A stretch of DNA of 64,000 nt from positions 1 to 64,000 of the forward strand of contig DASWJQ010000085.1 of assembly GCA_036397095.1 (NCBI GenBank). The letters run 5' to 3'. The position numbers were made by a program, and so were the translations under genes. Source of the stretch: DASWJQ01 sp036397095 (lineage in GTDB: Bacteria; Chloroflexota; Anaerolineae; Anaerolineales; E44-bin32). Numbering within the stretch: the stretch's first letter is position 1; every line of letters starts with the position of its first letter. Positions 51,098 to 59,900 of this stretch are shown one piece after another. The notes beneath the pieces were generated by a model that saw nothing but the letters and a program-made list of their open reading frames with translations, did no database searches and was not told the DNA's origin.

Positions 51098-52165
51098 ATG
51101 TCCTCCGAAACCACGCCCTCCGCGGCCGCAGGACACACTCCGCCCGTCAGCGACACCAACCCGAACGGCGACGGCCAGCTCCAAGCCACCAGCGTGTGGC
51201 GCCGGCTGCGCTGGTTCTTGTTGGTTTTCGTCCTGATCGTAATTGCCGGCTCCCTGGCAGGCTATGCCAGTGGGCTGCGGCAGCGCAGCCAGGCCGAGCG
51301 CCAGGAGCGTGCCCTACAGGCCCAACAGCAGTTCGATCTTGGCGTGGAAGACCTGGCAGCTGGCCGTTACCAGTTGGCCCAGCAGCGCTTCGAGTTTGTC
51401 ATCCAGATCGATCCAGGTTACCCCGGGGTAGCCGAGAGGCTGGCCGAAGCCTTGGTGGCGCTCAACCAACCGACCGCTCGGCCCACCTCGCAGGCGTCTC
51501 CGACCCCCAATCTGGCGCCGGTCGAAGAGCTGTACGATCAATCAATGGCCGCCCTGCAGGCCGAGGATTGGAGCCTGGCGATCGAGACACTGCTGACCTT
51601 GCGCTCCAAGGACGCTGGCTACCGGGCGGTCGAAGTCGACGGCCTGATGTACCAGGCGTTGCGCAACCGGGGAATCCAGCGCATCGCCAACGAAGGTTTG
51701 CTCGAAGAGGGCATGTACGACCTGGCCCGCGCCCAAACCTTCGGCCCGCTGGACCGAGATGCCAGCAATTGGAAGAGCTGGGCCGAGCTCTACCTCAAGG
51801 CCAACAGCTACATGGGGGTGAATTGGGGCCAGGCGGTGGCGCACTTCGCCGAGGTCTACCTCGTCGCCCCCTACATGCGCAATGATGCCTACATCAAGTA
51901 TGGCATTTCGGCCCAACGCTATGCAGACTTGCTGGTGGATACCGGCGATCCATGTGCCGCCGAAGAGATGTACGACCAATCGCTGCTGGCCTGGGACAAC
52001 GCCACTGTCTATCCAACGGCAACCGAGGCCCGCGATTTGTGCCGCACGGCGACCTTCCAGCCACCACCGCCCGAGCCAACCGCGACGCCTGGCGGCGAGA
52101 CCCCCACGCCGACCGAGACTCCAGAGGGAGGCAGCGGGAACGGTGGCGAGGGAGACGGGGGCTAA
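51098..52165 (+). CDS. Membrane-anchored TPR-like protein
   Basis: A 355-residue protein. From ATG 51098 it has a disordered N-terminus, one membrane segment (about 38-58), repeats of the TPR type (FDLGVEDLAAGRYQLAQQRFEFVIQIDPGYPG), a Pro/Thr/Ser linker (about 127-145), a second helical region and a Thr/Pro/Gly tail. The longer frame to 50918 lies upstream of the -10 element. Same design as the two divergent TPR proteins, so likely paralogous parts of one envelope system. Leaderless start is plausible. Confidence 0.75.
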   Translation: MSSETTPSAAAGHTPPVSDTNPNGDGQLQATSVWRRLRWFLLVFVLIVIAGSLAGYASGLRQRSQAERQERALQAQQQFDLGVEDLAAGRYQLAQQRFEFVIQIDPGYPGVAERLAEALVALNQPTARPTSQASPTPNLAPVEELYDQSMAALQAEDWSLAIETLLTLRSKDAGYRAVEVDGLMYQALRNRGIQRIANEGLLEEGMYDLARAQTFGPLDRDASNWKSWAELYLKANSYMGVNWGQAVAHFAEVYLVAPYMRNDAYIKYGISAQRYADLLVDTGDPCAAEEMYDQSLLAWDNATVYPTATEARDLCRTATFQPPPPEPTATPGGETPTPTETPEGGSGNGGEGDGG

Positions 52166-52171
52166 GGCTCA

Positions 52172-52663
52172 ATGCCAGCCTGGGCGCTGACACTCGCCTA
52201 CTGGGTGCATATGGCGGCCACCGTGGTCTGGATCGGTGGCCTTTTCTTTCAAGCCGTCGTGGTGTCGCCCGCTTTATCGGCGACGCTTCCGCCTGAACAG
52301 GCCGCCCGGCTGCTGCGCTCGCTGCGGCGCCGCTTCTCCCCCCTGGCCTGGTTCAGCCTGGTGCTCCTCATTGCCACCGGACTGGCTCAGATGAGCGGCA
52401 GCCCCCACTACACTGGCCTGCTGCAAATCGGCAACACCTGGTCGGCGGCCATTCTGGCCAAACACCTGGTGATCGGCTTGATGGTGCTGGCCGCCGCCGC
52501 CCAGACCTGGCTGCTCCAGCCCGAACTCGAGCGGGCACTGCTGCGGCCGGAGCCGACCGGAGCCTCCCAACACAGCGCACAGCGCTACCGCCAGTTGACC
52601 TCGGTCAATCTGGTGTTGGGCCTTGTTGTGCTGGCCCTGACCGCCGTCGCCCGTACCGCCTAA
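52172..52663 (+). CDS. CopD-like membrane protein
   Basis: A 163-residue four-helix membrane protein. The first helix has AYWVHMAATVVWIGGLFF, whose H-x5-W-x-GG pattern is typical of CopD/CtaG-type and DUF2269-like proteins, and LAKHLVIGLMVLAAAAQTW carries a second conserved His. These histidines could bind copper or heme. It lies 6 nt after the TPR gene. Copper transport is possible but not shown. Confidence 0.65.
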   Translation: MPAWALTLAYWVHMAATVVWIGGLFFQAVVVSPALSATLPPEQAARLLRSLRRRFSPLAWFSLVLLIATGLAQMSGSPHYTGLLQIGNTWSAAILAKHLVIGLMVLAAAAQTWLLQPELERALLRPEPTGASQHSAQRYRQLTSVNLVLGLVVLALTAVARTA

Positions 52664-52708
52664 TACCTACAGCGGCATACAACTTGCAACCTTCCCTGCC
52701 GACGAGGC

Positions 52709-53170
52709 ATGTATATGGCAGGGATGACACTGTTGGATTTGACACTATGGCTGGCTGTGGCCGCCCTCTACCTGGGGTTCGCCTGCGTGCTCGGCGTGCT
52801 GGTGCGCCAGGCCCGCGCCGCCGGCGACCGTTGGCTGATCGCCCTCAGCCTGGTGCACGCCATCCTGGTTGTGACACCGGCCAGCGTGCTGGTGCTGAAC
52901 TGGAGCGCCTGGCCGACCGCCGTGGGCGTAGGACTGCTCATCGCCGGGGTCGCCGCCGCCTGGACCGGCCTTGAACGGCCCGCCTGGGTGCCGGCCAGTT
53001 GGTGGCAGCAAGCCTTTGCCCAGCGCTACTTCGGCATCGCCATGACCGTGGCCGCCTTGTGGTCATTGGTTTGGATCTGGCGCCAACCGGCGCTCGGACC
53101 CTCGATCGTGGCCGGCGCCGCGCTGGCGGCGGCCCTGACCTCGTTTGCTCGCACACCCCAGCCCGCCTAG
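52709..53170 (+). CDS. Small hypothetical membrane protein
   Basis: A 153-residue protein with four to five membrane segments and Trp-rich loops (LNWSAWP, ERPAWVPASWWQQ). Several starts are possible: ATG 52709, 52715 or 52724; GAGG at about 52703 fits 52715 best. No motif recognised. Confidence 0.6.
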   Translation: MYMAGMTLLDLTLWLAVAALYLGFACVLGVLVRQARAAGDRWLIALSLVHAILVVTPASVLVLNWSAWPTAVGVGLLIAGVAAAWTGLERPAWVPASWWQQAFAQRYFGIAMTVAALWSLVWIWRQPALGPSIVAGAALAAALTSFARTPQPA

Positions 53171-53188
53171 GCCCAAACTTCCTTAGGG

Positions 53189-53194
53189 TACAAT
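53189..53194 (+). promoter_or_regulatory. Possible -10 for RNase Z
   Basis: TACAAT upstream of the RNase Z gene; a hairpin ATGGCCC TGAC GGGGCCAT (53203-53222) follows. If this is the promoter, the TTG start at 53254 would have a leader of about 54 nt, while ATG 53203 would be nearly leaderless. Confidence 0.35.
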
Positions 53195-53253
53195 GACGGC
53201 GGATGGCCCTGACGGGGCCATTGTCTTGTCCGCGCTCCTTCCCGAGGCCGGCG

Positions 53254-54174
53254 TTGTTCGAATTGACCTTTCTAGGCACCTCCGCATCGGCACCGTCGGT
53301 CCATCGCGGCCTGTCCTCGCAGATTATCTCCTTCCGAGACCATCGCTTCCTGGTGGACTGTGGCGAAGGCACCCAGCGCCAGATCTTACGCGCTGGCGTC
53401 GGCTTCCGCCGCCTGAACCGGGTTTTGATCACCCACGGCCACCTCGACCACATTCTTGGTCTGGGTGGTCTGCTCTCGACCTTTGCCCGCTGGGAGGCGA
53501 TCGACAAACTTGAGATCTGGGCCGGCCGCTGGGCCCTCGAGCGCATTCACGACCTGGTGTTCGGCGTCGTGCTGCGCGGCGCCCGACCACAGCTTCAAGT
53601 GGACCTGATTCCCGTCGAGGCGGGTGTGATACTCGAGGAAGACGGCCTGACGGTGACCGCCTTCCCCGTCAGCCACCGCGGGCCGGACGTATTTGGCTAT
53701 GCCTTTGAGGAAGCCTCCCGCCGGCCCTTCCTGCCGGACAAGGCCGAGGCGCTCGGTGTGCCGATTGGCCCGATCCGTAAGGACCTGGTCGAGGGCCGGC
53801 CGGTGACGCTGCCAGATGGGCGCGTGATCGAGCCCGATCTAGTGTTGGGCGAGGCGCGGCGCGGTGCTCGGCTCATCTTCATCGGCGATTGCGGCCAGAC
53901 CAGTGACTTGGTGGACGTGTGTCACCGGGCGGATGGGTTGGTGATCGAGGCCACCTATCTCGAATATGAGCGGGAATTGGCGGAAAAGTTTGGCCATCTG
54001 ACCGCTCGCCAGGCAGCCGAGTTGGCCCGCCAGGCCGAAGTCGGCCAGTTGTTCCTGACGCACCTTTCGCGCCGTTATCGCGAGCGCGACATCGCCGCCG
54101 AGGCGGCCGAGGTCTATCCGCAAGTCCATGTCGCCCGCGACTTCGACCATTTCCAGATCCGCCGCGCCGAGTAG
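53254..54174 (+). CDS. rnz: Ribonuclease Z
   Basis: Endonuclease trimming the 3' end of tRNA precursors; relevant here because tRNA-Arg lacks an encoded CCA. 306 residues from TTG 53254 (LFELTFLGTSASAPSV), with GAGG 6 nt upstream; the family normally starts MxLTFLGT, so the ATG at 53203 is less likely. Metal motif THGHLDHILGLGG (HxHxDH), FPVSHR, IGDCGQTSDLV and the final THLSRRY are all present, as in the long bacterial form. Confidence 0.93.
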   Translation: MFELTFLGTSASAPSVHRGLSSQIISFRDHRFLVDCGEGTQRQILRAGVGFRRLNRVLITHGHLDHILGLGGLLSTFARWEAIDKLEIWAGRWALERIHDLVFGVVLRGARPQLQVDLIPVEAGVILEEDGLTVTAFPVSHRGPDVFGYAFEEASRRPFLPDKAEALGVPIGPIRKDLVEGRPVTLPDGRVIEPDLVLGEARRGARLIFIGDCGQTSDLVDVCHRADGLVIEATYLEYERELAEKFGHLTARQAAELARQAEVGQLFLTHLSRRYRERDIAAEAAEVYPQVHVARDFDHFQIRRAE

Positions 54175-54176
54175 GC

Positions 54177-54245
54177 GGACTTCCCGGAAGTCCCGTAGGG
54201 CGTATGCTGAAGCCAATTGCAGCACGAGGGACTTCCGGGAAGTCC
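54177..54245. repeat. Two family-B palindromes
   Basis: GGACTTCCCGGAAGTCC at 54177-54193 and GGACTTCCGGGAAGTCC at 54229-54245, the same unit as at 35.1-35.3 kb. They flank a short stretch directly after the RNase Z stop. Confidence 0.85.
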
Positions 54246-54279
54246 ACTATTCGCGGTACGATAGCGACGGAGGCCGAAC

Positions 54280-54513
54280 ATGCCACTTTACGAGTACTAC
54301 TGCAGCGAGTGCCGCCAGACCTTTGACGCCCTGCGCTCGATGGGCCAGGCCGACGCCGCCATCGCCTGCTCGGCCTGCGGCAGTGCGCACACCGCGCGCG
54401 CCCTGTCACTGATCGCCTCGCCGCTCATCGGCAAGGACTCACCCGACTTGGGCGCCGCCAAGAGCGGCGGAGGCTGTGCCTGCGGGGGAATGTGTAGCTG
54501 CGGGGGGCACTGA
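54280..54513 (+). CDS. FmdB-type zinc-ribbon protein
   Basis: A 77-residue protein with YEYYCSECRQTFDALRSM and IACSACGSAHTARALS, the two CxxC knuckles of the FmdB/CxxC_CxxC_SSSS zinc-ribbon family, followed by a Gly/Cys-rich tail (GGGCACGGMCSCGGH) that could bind metal. Found near a family-B repeat and followed by a large gap. Role unknown; family members are implicated in regulation. Confidence 0.85.
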   Translation: MPLYEYYCSECRQTFDALRSMGQADAAIACSACGSAHTARALSLIASPLIGKDSPDLGAAKSGGGCACGGMCSCGGH

Positions 54514-55069
54514 CCAAGGGCGAAATGGCGGGTAACCGTCTTCGGCCGGACGATTTGGTCAGGCACAGCACTGGGATGGCTTGGTGGTCATTCATCTGAC
54601 AGACTGAGGGACCAGCACCTTGGGCCTCGACCAGTTCCCTTCGTTCTTCCAGCGCAATGAGCTCGTCCTCAACGGTTTCAAACAGCCTCGGGCTAACCCC
54701 TGTTCCCGCCGACCTTCGTAGCCGCTCCAATCTTGTCCCCCAGTCCGCCCAATAGAGGTTTGCTGAACCCTGCCCAGCAGGCACAAACCGACCACGGCAT
54801 GCTCCCCGCTTCGACCGCCGGGGTTCCTTGGTTAGCTACCTTGTTTGGAGATCGAACAATGGTGGTTGAACTCTCACCATGACAGCTAATCAACATAGCG
54901 GCAATCAACCGCTTCTTCGCAATCCATTTGTGCCTTTTTAGCTTCATTCTGCCGGGATCTCATCGAATCAACGCTTAATAAACGCTTCGGCACACGCTGA
55001 AGAGACGTTGCTTTCGTAATCTGGTGACAGTTTTCAGCCAGCACGCCCAACCGGAGAAGGAGGCACGTC
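54514..55069. other. Large intergenic region without a supported gene
   Basis: About 556 bp, with lower GC towards 54850-55020. Several minus-strand frames are open but overlap one another, have no RBS or signal, and show no family likeness. A stretch read on the minus strand (about 54600-54740) has some helical, Leu/Glu-rich character and could be a decayed gene, but I cannot support it. The last 50 nt hold the leader of the 68-residue peptide gene, including AAGGAGG. Confidence 0.6.
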
Positions 55070-55276
55070 ATGTCGTACCAATTGCAGAGTAACGACCAGC
55101 GCCTACGGGAGTTCAGCAAGGAGCGCTATCGCGATCTGCGCACCGACGCCGACCAGGAACGCCTGGCCGGCCAGGCTCCCCAAAGTAAGCGCACGGCCCC
55201 CTCGCTTGCTTACGCCCTGGTCCCTCTCGGTGTGGGGCTCGCGCTTCTCCTGCGCGCCCTGACAGCCCTGGCCTAA
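55070..55276 (+). CDS. Small membrane peptide, paralogue A
   Basis: A 68-residue peptide: polar N-terminal helix (MSYQLQSNDQRLREFSKERYRDLRTDADQERLAGQA) then one membrane helix (about 46-66). A paralogue lies at 60965 with the same N-terminal pattern, MSYQ-x2-SN-x-Q-x-LREF-x3-RYR-x-L-x3-A-x3-RLA-x-QA. AAGGAGG lies 8 nt before the ATG, and the leader is similar (AGAAGGAG...GTCATGTCGTA). The polar part may face the cytoplasm. Function unknown. An inverted repeat ACAGCCCTGG...CCAGGGCTGT overlaps its stop codon. Confidence 0.8.
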   Translation: MSYQLQSNDQRLREFSKERYRDLRTDADQERLAGQAPQSKRTAPSLAYALVPLGVGLALLLRALTALA

Positions 55277-55312
55277 CCCCCCAGGGCTGTCAGGTTCTCC
55301 CACCGGAGAACC
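55262..55312 (+). terminator. Hairpins after peptide A
   Basis: Stem ACAGCCCTGG / CCAGGGCTGT (55262-55290) followed by GGTTCTCC CACC GGAGAACC (55293-55312). Neither has a T-tract. They may limit read-through into the next gene or stabilise the mRNA. Confidence 0.4.
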
Positions 55313-55351
55313 CCACCCGTATCCGTGATGTCCGATAAGAAGGAGAGCCCC

Positions 55352-55789
55352 ATGTTTAGTCAGAACCGATCCACCGCTCATCCGCATCTGTTCCAAGCAC
55401 GCTTCAGCTTTGCCGTCCTCGGCGCCCTGGCCCTGCTGCTGGTGCCGCTGGCAAGCGCCCAGGCCCACGTCGAGCGCCTGGGTGGAGGCAGCATGGCCGC
55501 CGTCGCCGCCCCGCTGGACGGCGGCAGCCCGCAATCGTGGGTGTCGACCGGGCCGGGTTCGGCCGGCGCCAACGCCGCCAAGCCGTTCGACGGCGCGGCC
55601 GGCAGCTTCCATATCGAGGACGGCAGCGGCCAGGGTCCCAGCACCGCCTGGGAGAACGAAGGCGGCGCTGGATTGGGCGCCCATGTCGAAATCGACGGCG
55701 GCGGATTGATGACTTCGGTCGTCGAGCCGGCGCCCGGCAGGGCAGCTGGCTACAGCCGCACCTTCGCCTGGTTCGTGCTCGGCAAGTAA
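55352..55789 (+). CDS. Secreted small Gly/Ala-rich protein
   Basis: A 145-residue protein from ATG 55352 (MFSQNRSTAHPHLFQARFSFAVLG) with GGAGAG upstream; a GTG frame start at 55325 is less likely. A signal peptide (about 15-37, cut near ASAQA) suggests export. The mature part is Gly/Ser/Ala rich with no repeats that I can name (e.g. GGSMAAVAAPLDGGSPQ). Nothing indicates an enzyme. It lies 75 nt after peptide A in the same direction, so the two may be expressed together. Confidence 0.6.
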   Translation: MFSQNRSTAHPHLFQARFSFAVLGALALLLVPLASAQAHVERLGGGSMAAVAAPLDGGSPQSWVSTGPGSAGANAAKPFDGAAGSFHIEDGSGQGPSTAWENEGGAGLGAHVEIDGGGLMTSVVEPAPGRAAGYSRTFAWFVLGK

Positions 55790-55916
55790 GGGCAATGCCG
55801 GCAGAGGGTAAAAGGCAAGGTGAGCGGCTGCGCCGCCTGCAGCAGCTAGCCTACCGCCCACCCCCGGCCAGCAACAACTGAAACGACGCCTTCTCCGGCG
55901 AGTAGGGGAGAACTGT

Positions 55917-55953
55917 CGAAGTGCCCGGGTGGTCCCGGGCACTTCGGTTTCTT
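55917..55953 (+). terminator. Intrinsic terminator after the secreted protein
   Basis: A 13-bp stem CGAAGTGCCCGGG / CCCGGGCACTTCG with loop TGGT, then GTTTCTT. It lies between the secreted protein gene and the convergent methyltransferase. Confidence 0.75.
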
Positions 55954-56008
55954 GTGTCATGCTGGCGAGCCGATGGAGCTCGCCAGATCGGATTTCCTGG
56001 CTAGCGGC

Positions 56009-56860
56009 TCAGCCCTCCCGAATCAACAACTCCTGCCGTCTTTCGCCCCCGGCTTTGGCCAGCTCATAGCGCAAGTAGCGCGTGCGGCCGGTGCGCATCG
56101 CACGCACGACCCGCGAACCCTGCGCCCCAACGAAATTGCGGAAAAGAGGCGAGAGCCACCTCGGCGTCAGGTCTCGAATTGCCTGCAGGCGCAGTGCGCT
56201 GCTCTGGTCAAGGGAACGCAGCACCCCAGCCGTTATGTCTTCCTTCGCGTGAACCGCGAAGCCCGTCGCCGTTACGTCCCGTTCCCAGGTTGCGATGGCG
56301 CCGGCCAGGAAGAAATCGGCCATCAGCAGGCTTCCCCCCGGCCGCAAGACATGCCAGACCTGCTGCAGGAACCGCTGGCGTTGGCCATAGGCGTGAGAGG
56401 ACTCAATATTAATCACGACATCGAACGAATCGGATGGAAGCTCGAGCGCTTCCGCATCCCGGCGCTCAAAGTGCAAGCCTGGTCGACGATGATGTTCGTT
56501 GCCATGGGTAATCAATCTCGCGGATCTGTCCACCGCCAGCAGACGGGCTGGTTGTAAGTAGCGATAGAGGTAGCTTGCGCCGCCGCCGCGCCCGGCCCCT
56601 ACCTCGAGCACGTCACGGCCTCGCAAGTCGATCTCTCCCGCCACCTTGTGATACAGATTGATGAATAACCGGTCGGGCTCATCGTCGGCCGCCAGCCGCA
56701 GCGGCTGCCACTCTGTTTCGTGGTCAAAGCCAAAGTTCAAGAACTCATACGGCGCAGCGCCCGTGAGGTGTCCCACGTACTCATACCAAACCGACCAAAC
56801 CTGCCGGCGCAGCCAACGGCCCATGCGTTTGGGCCGAATGCGGCCGCTCATCACATCCAT
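56009..56860 (-). CDS. SAM methyltransferase of the phthiotriol/phenolphthiotriol type
   Basis: A 283-residue class I methyltransferase with motif I VLEVGAGRGGGASY, DRLFINLYHKVAG upstream and FDVVINIESSHAYG plus VLRPGGSLLMADF downstream. This order closely resembles mycobacterial Rv2952-like polyketide-lipid O-methyltransferases, though substrate is unknown here. ATGs at 56860 and 56851 are both possible. It stands between the secreted protein and the giant BTAD regulator, same strand as the latter, 115 nt apart. Confidence 0.82.
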   Translation of the reverse strand: MDVMSGRIRPKRMGRWLRRQVWSVWYEYVGHLTGAAPYEFLNFGFDHETEWQPLRLAADDEPDRLFINLYHKVAGEIDLRGRDVLEVGAGRGGGASYLYRYLQPARLLAVDRSARLITHGNEHHRRPGLHFERRDAEALELPSDSFDVVINIESSHAYGQRQRFLQQVWHVLRPGGSLLMADFFLAGAIATWERDVTATGFAVHAKEDITAGVLRSLDQSSALRLQAIRDLTPRWLSPLFRNFVGAQGSRVVRAMRTGRTRYLRYELAKAGGERRQELLIREG

Positions 56861-56975
56861 GGGCGGGCTCTGCTCCCGTTCCGGAGAAGGGCAATTCTGT
56901 GGAGGGCTAGCTTGGGACCAGGAGGATTGGGACTCGACCAGTCTCCACCTGGGGGGCCGAGGGCTCGCTTGTCGG

Positions 56976-59900
56976 TCACTTTTCGTTGTGCGCCCGCACC
57001 AGCTCGAGACCGGTGGCCGCCTCGAGATCTCGATAGATCGTCTCCGCCTCTGTCAAATGCTCGAACCGTTCGCTGGACCCGGCCTGGTAGCTTGTCCCGA
57101 GTTGAAGGTGCGCATACGCGCGCTCCAGTGGCATGGCCAGCTGCTCGGCTTTACGCAACCCAAGCTGCCACTGACGCCGTGCCCGTTCTGCCGATCCCCG
57201 GCACAGGGCCAGATTGCCGGCCAGCGTTGCGGCCCGCGGCCGCCCTATCGGGAACGTGCGGGCGAACAACCCCAGTTGTTGGCAGGCCCACTCGGCTTTG
57301 GCCGTCAGCCCGGCGCTCGCCTTCCCACCCTCGTCTTCCCAAAGCGAAAGATAGACCTGAGCCAGGCCAACATAGCCTCCCCACAAGGCGAACGAGACCG
57401 GGCCGGACTGCGCCATCACCTCGGCCGCTTCATCCGCGTAGCCCAAGGCTGCCTGCGTGTCGCTCAGTGCAAGATGAGATTCGGCCAAGAGACTCAGTAC
57501 GGTCAGGCGTTCGGTGGCTGCCGGATATTGGACAATGAGTCCCAATGAAGTCTTCGCCAGCTCGGCTACTTCGGCCACTCGGCGCTGGCCACCGGCCAGA
57601 ATCAGGTTGCGCGCCAGGTTGTCCAGCGCCCAGGTTCTGTGCTGCAAACTCCCGCTCCGCTCTGCCAAGGAGAGCAGCTTCTCCGCCCATTCATGCTGCT
57701 CAACCAGTCCCCCTTGGAGCACGGCAACGTTGGACAGCAGGTCATAGCCGATGCCCAGTCGGTTCCAGTCACCGGCATGTTCGTGAAAGCGGTTAGCTTC
57801 CTCCAAAGCCTGGCGCGCGGCCGCCCACTCCGCCTCTCCGGCCAGATAGTAGCCGGTTGACAGCTGTGCGTAGGCCGTTGCAAGAGGATCGCCCACCTGA
57901 GCCGCCGTTTCAAGCGCCTTGCGCCGGTACAGCTGCCCCATGTAGCGCAGCCCGACCAACGGCATGGCCGGCGCCATATCAGCGTAGGCCCGCACGAGCT
58001 CTGGCGACGAGCCGGCGCCCTCTGCTGTGTTGAGCGCCCGCAGGGCTGCCCGTGCAGTCGGCAGCAGGTCGTTGGCGAACAAATAGACTTCGGCCAGCAT
58101 CTTGTAGATGTAAGCAATCTCGCGCAGCACCGGGCGGCGTGCTGGGCCGCGCCGGACTAGCGACGCCGGCACAAGGCGGTGCAGGACCTGCAGCAGGCCC
58201 TGGCCGATCAGCGACAAGCGTAGCCTGTTCCGGGACTCCGGACTGCGCTCGCCCAAGGCCTCCAAACCGCGCTCCAGCCGCTGCCGGCTTCGCTCGAGGT
58301 CCCCAATTCGGTAGTAGGCCTCGCCCGCGTAGCGCCACATCCGCGCCGTCTTGAGCCGATCGGCCGGCTGAGGGTCGGCGGCGCCTGGCGTGTCGACATA
58401 CAGGCCTAGAGCGCGCTCCAGAAGGTCAACCGCCTCCTGGTTGGCCGAAGCGCGCAGCGCCTGCCGGCCGGCTTCCACCAGATACTCAATCGCTCGCGCC
58501 GGCATGTCAGCTTCCATGAAATGCCGCGCCAGCCTGTGGGCGACTTCACCGGACTCCTGGCCATAGGATCGCTCAAGGGCATCTGCCGTCGCCTGGTGCA
58601 GGAAGACGCGCTCGCTCTCGCCCAGCTGCTGATAGTAGTAGCGCTGAATCAGAATGTGCCGAAAGCGGAACTCCGACAACAGGCGATCGCCGATCCTTTG
58701 GCTGCCGACTTCCGAGACCAGCCGATGCTGCCGTTCCAGCTCATGGCTGAAGCGAGCCGTCAACCCGCCGGGATCGACGCCCTGCACCTCCGCCACCACC
58801 TGCGCCTGAAAACGTTCTCCCTGGACCGAGGCGATCGCCATCGCTTCTTTCAATTCCGGGTCCAGCCGGCCAGTGCGCTGCTGAATAACGCCCTCGACGC
58901 GCACCGGGATGACGTCCCAATCCAGGCCATCCGATTCGATCCACCGTCCGGTCTTGTCCTGGCGCAGGTCGCCTCGGTCCTGCATAACCTGTAGCAATTC
59001 GGTGATGAACAGGGGGTGACCACCCGTCAGATCAGCCAACCGCCGTCGGAACGCCGGGCCCAAGTCATTCGGTTGGGAGTCGATAAGGCCATCGACCAGC
59101 GGCCGGTATTCCTCGGCGCTGGCGCTGTCCAAATCGATCCAGACATCCCCATACTGCCGTTTGACTTCGCTGATCACCTCTTCCAGCGGATGCGGCCGGC
59201 CCTCGCCGAGCGGCCGGATCTCCTCCCGCCGGTAGGCACCCACCAACAACACCGGTTGTCTGCGGATAGACCGGACGAGCTGCAAAAGGAGGGCACCGGA
59301 CGAGGGGTCGATCCAATGTAAATCGTCGAGGAACAGAAGGACGGGCCGCCGGCTCGCAAGATTGAGCAGGACATCGACGCACTCTTCAAGGATTCGGCTC
59401 TGATGGGGGGCTTGAACGCCGGCGGGACCTCCGCTCGCGACCAATTCAGCAACTTGCATTGCAGTGGCATTCGAGCTCGACTCCCAGGCCCCCAGGCTGG
59501 CCTGGAGTGAACGCCTGGGTACGACCACTCCCACCAGATCCTGGCCGCGTTCGACGACAGCCTGCAACACGTCGGGGGAAGCCCGCCACAGGCGTTCGGC
59601 CTGCTGCCGCGAAATCGCACCGGCGGCCCACTGCGGCTCAACATCCCCGACCAGCGTCGTCAAGATTTGCCGGAAAGGCAAGAAGGGGTCGTCGAGACCG
59701 GTGTATACGTCGCACACGCCCTTGGCAATCAGCAGCCGGGGATCCATTCGTTCGGCCAGTGCAGCGAACGCCTCGATCAGGGCAGACTTGCCGCGGCCGG
59801 CTTCCCCGACAATCAGCGCCGGCTGGCCGGCGCCATCCAGCGCCGCTTCAAGCCAATCCCGTAGGCGAGCCAACTCACGCTCACGACCGAAGACGCTCTG

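Noticed and set aside
53203..53253. ATG 53203 as the RNase Z start
   Set aside because: The 17 extra residues do not fit the family, and the TTG at 53254 has an RBS and begins the conserved FELTFLGT.
54425..54784. A 119-residue minus-strand open frame with a Leu/Glu-rich part
   Set aside because: Overlaps the end of the zinc-ribbon gene, has no start signal and no recognisable fold; it may be a decayed gene but cannot be supported.
55070..55276. Peptides A and B as toxin-antitoxin or RiPP precursor genes
   Set aside because: No partner antitoxin, leader-cleavage motif, core peptide or modification enzyme typical of those systems can be identified; only the duplication and membrane helix are supported.
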